Source: JBJXGV01 sp046160485 (GTDB lineage Bacteria > Orphanbacterota > Orphanbacteria > JBJXGV01). From it: 13,147 nt of DNA. The position numbers and the translations under genes were made by a program. Shown here in pieces: positions 12,990-13,147 of the stretch (positions are counted from its first letter, which is position 1; every line of letters starts with the position of its first letter). The stretch spans positions 1 through 13,147 of the forward strand of contig JBJXGV010000066.1 in NCBI GenBank assembly GCA_046160485.1, written 5' to 3'. The notes below the pieces were generated by a model. It did not search any database. It saw only the letters and a program-made list of their open reading frames with translations, and was not told the origin of the DNA.

Positions 12990-13147
12990 GTAGTGAGAGA
13001 CGCGAGGGCGATGGAGACGGCCGGACGCTTCGACGACGAGCCACGCTGATATCCGCGGGTTGCACCGGCGTCCCGGGCCGAGCCGCATGACTGTGATCCG
13101 TCGGGAGAGACCGCTCTCTAGGAGCGCGGGTTGGGAAGCGTGAGCTT

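Noticed and set aside
13101..13147. Possible start of a glycine-type riboswitch (GGGAGAGACC followed by CTCTCT)
   Set aside because: The conserved CCGAAGG-type core does not follow in the remaining bases. What can be seen is only a small GAGAG/CTCTC hairpin at 13105-13118, and the window ends there.
12990..13147. tRNA-like GC-rich stretch after the terminator
   Set aside because: I could not fold a cloverleaf with a T-loop and acceptor stem on either strand, and no gene is supported before the window ends.

Overview
The window looks like a chromosomal piece of a high-GC, flagellated, diderm (Gram-negative-type) environmental bacterium. Three things support this: a diderm-style lipoprotein and secreted proteins, a motA-motB pair, and a secreted protein ending in a FlgD-like beta-sandwich tail with the SPNPF...G(K/N)LVLVR pattern. 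That tail, plus a beta-helix protein with an NWWG...GPG repeat and a cohesin-like domain, recalls genomes of the FCB group and candidate phylum Eisenbacteria. The assignment is inference from style, not from any marker gene. I see no rRNA, tRNA, CRISPR array, transposase or phage gene.

Layout. Positions 1-9625 are read on the minus strand and 9973-12931 on the plus strand. They diverge from a 347-base intergenic region (9626-9972). From right to left on the minus strand: an unrecognised 80-residue protein (9383-9625); a BMP-family substrate-binding lipoprotein (8132-9241); a double-ATPase ABC protein (6440-8065); two BPD_transp_2 permeases (5226-6443, 4279-5229); and a tandem 6-pyruvoyl-tetrahydropterin synthase-like protein (3291-4109). 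A mostly empty 654-base gap follows (2637-3290), then the start of a large secreted beta-helix protein that runs off the left edge (1-2636). On the plus strand are motA, motB, a secreted protein with a FlgD-like tail, and a strong intrinsic terminator (12954-12989).

How the genes fit together. The lipoprotein, ATPase and two permeases form a complete importer of the BMP/nucleoside type. ATPase-permease 1 and permease 1-permease 2 overlap by ATGA, so they are translationally coupled. The pterin gene lies 169 bases downstream in the same direction and may be co-transcribed. A link between purine-type uptake and pterin synthesis is possible but unproven. MotA and MotB form the proton-driven stator of the flagellar motor and have all their key residues. 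A candidate sigma-28-type promoter lies upstream of them.

Most notable observations: (i) the tandem pterin synthase, whose C-terminal half is complete while its N-terminal half keeps zinc and pterin ligands but has lost the catalytic Cys and His; (ii) three different GC-rich minisatellites with 9- or 18-base units at three gene junctions of the transporter operon; (iii) a good -35/-10 pair that would make the lipoprotein mRNA nearly leaderless, with a phased GAGCAAC/GTTGCTC array just upstream; (iv) a candidate motAB promoter overlaid by an 11-base-phased direct repeat; (v) an 80-residue protein with a strong ribosome binding site that I cannot assign. Nothing here looks like a defence system or a mobile island.
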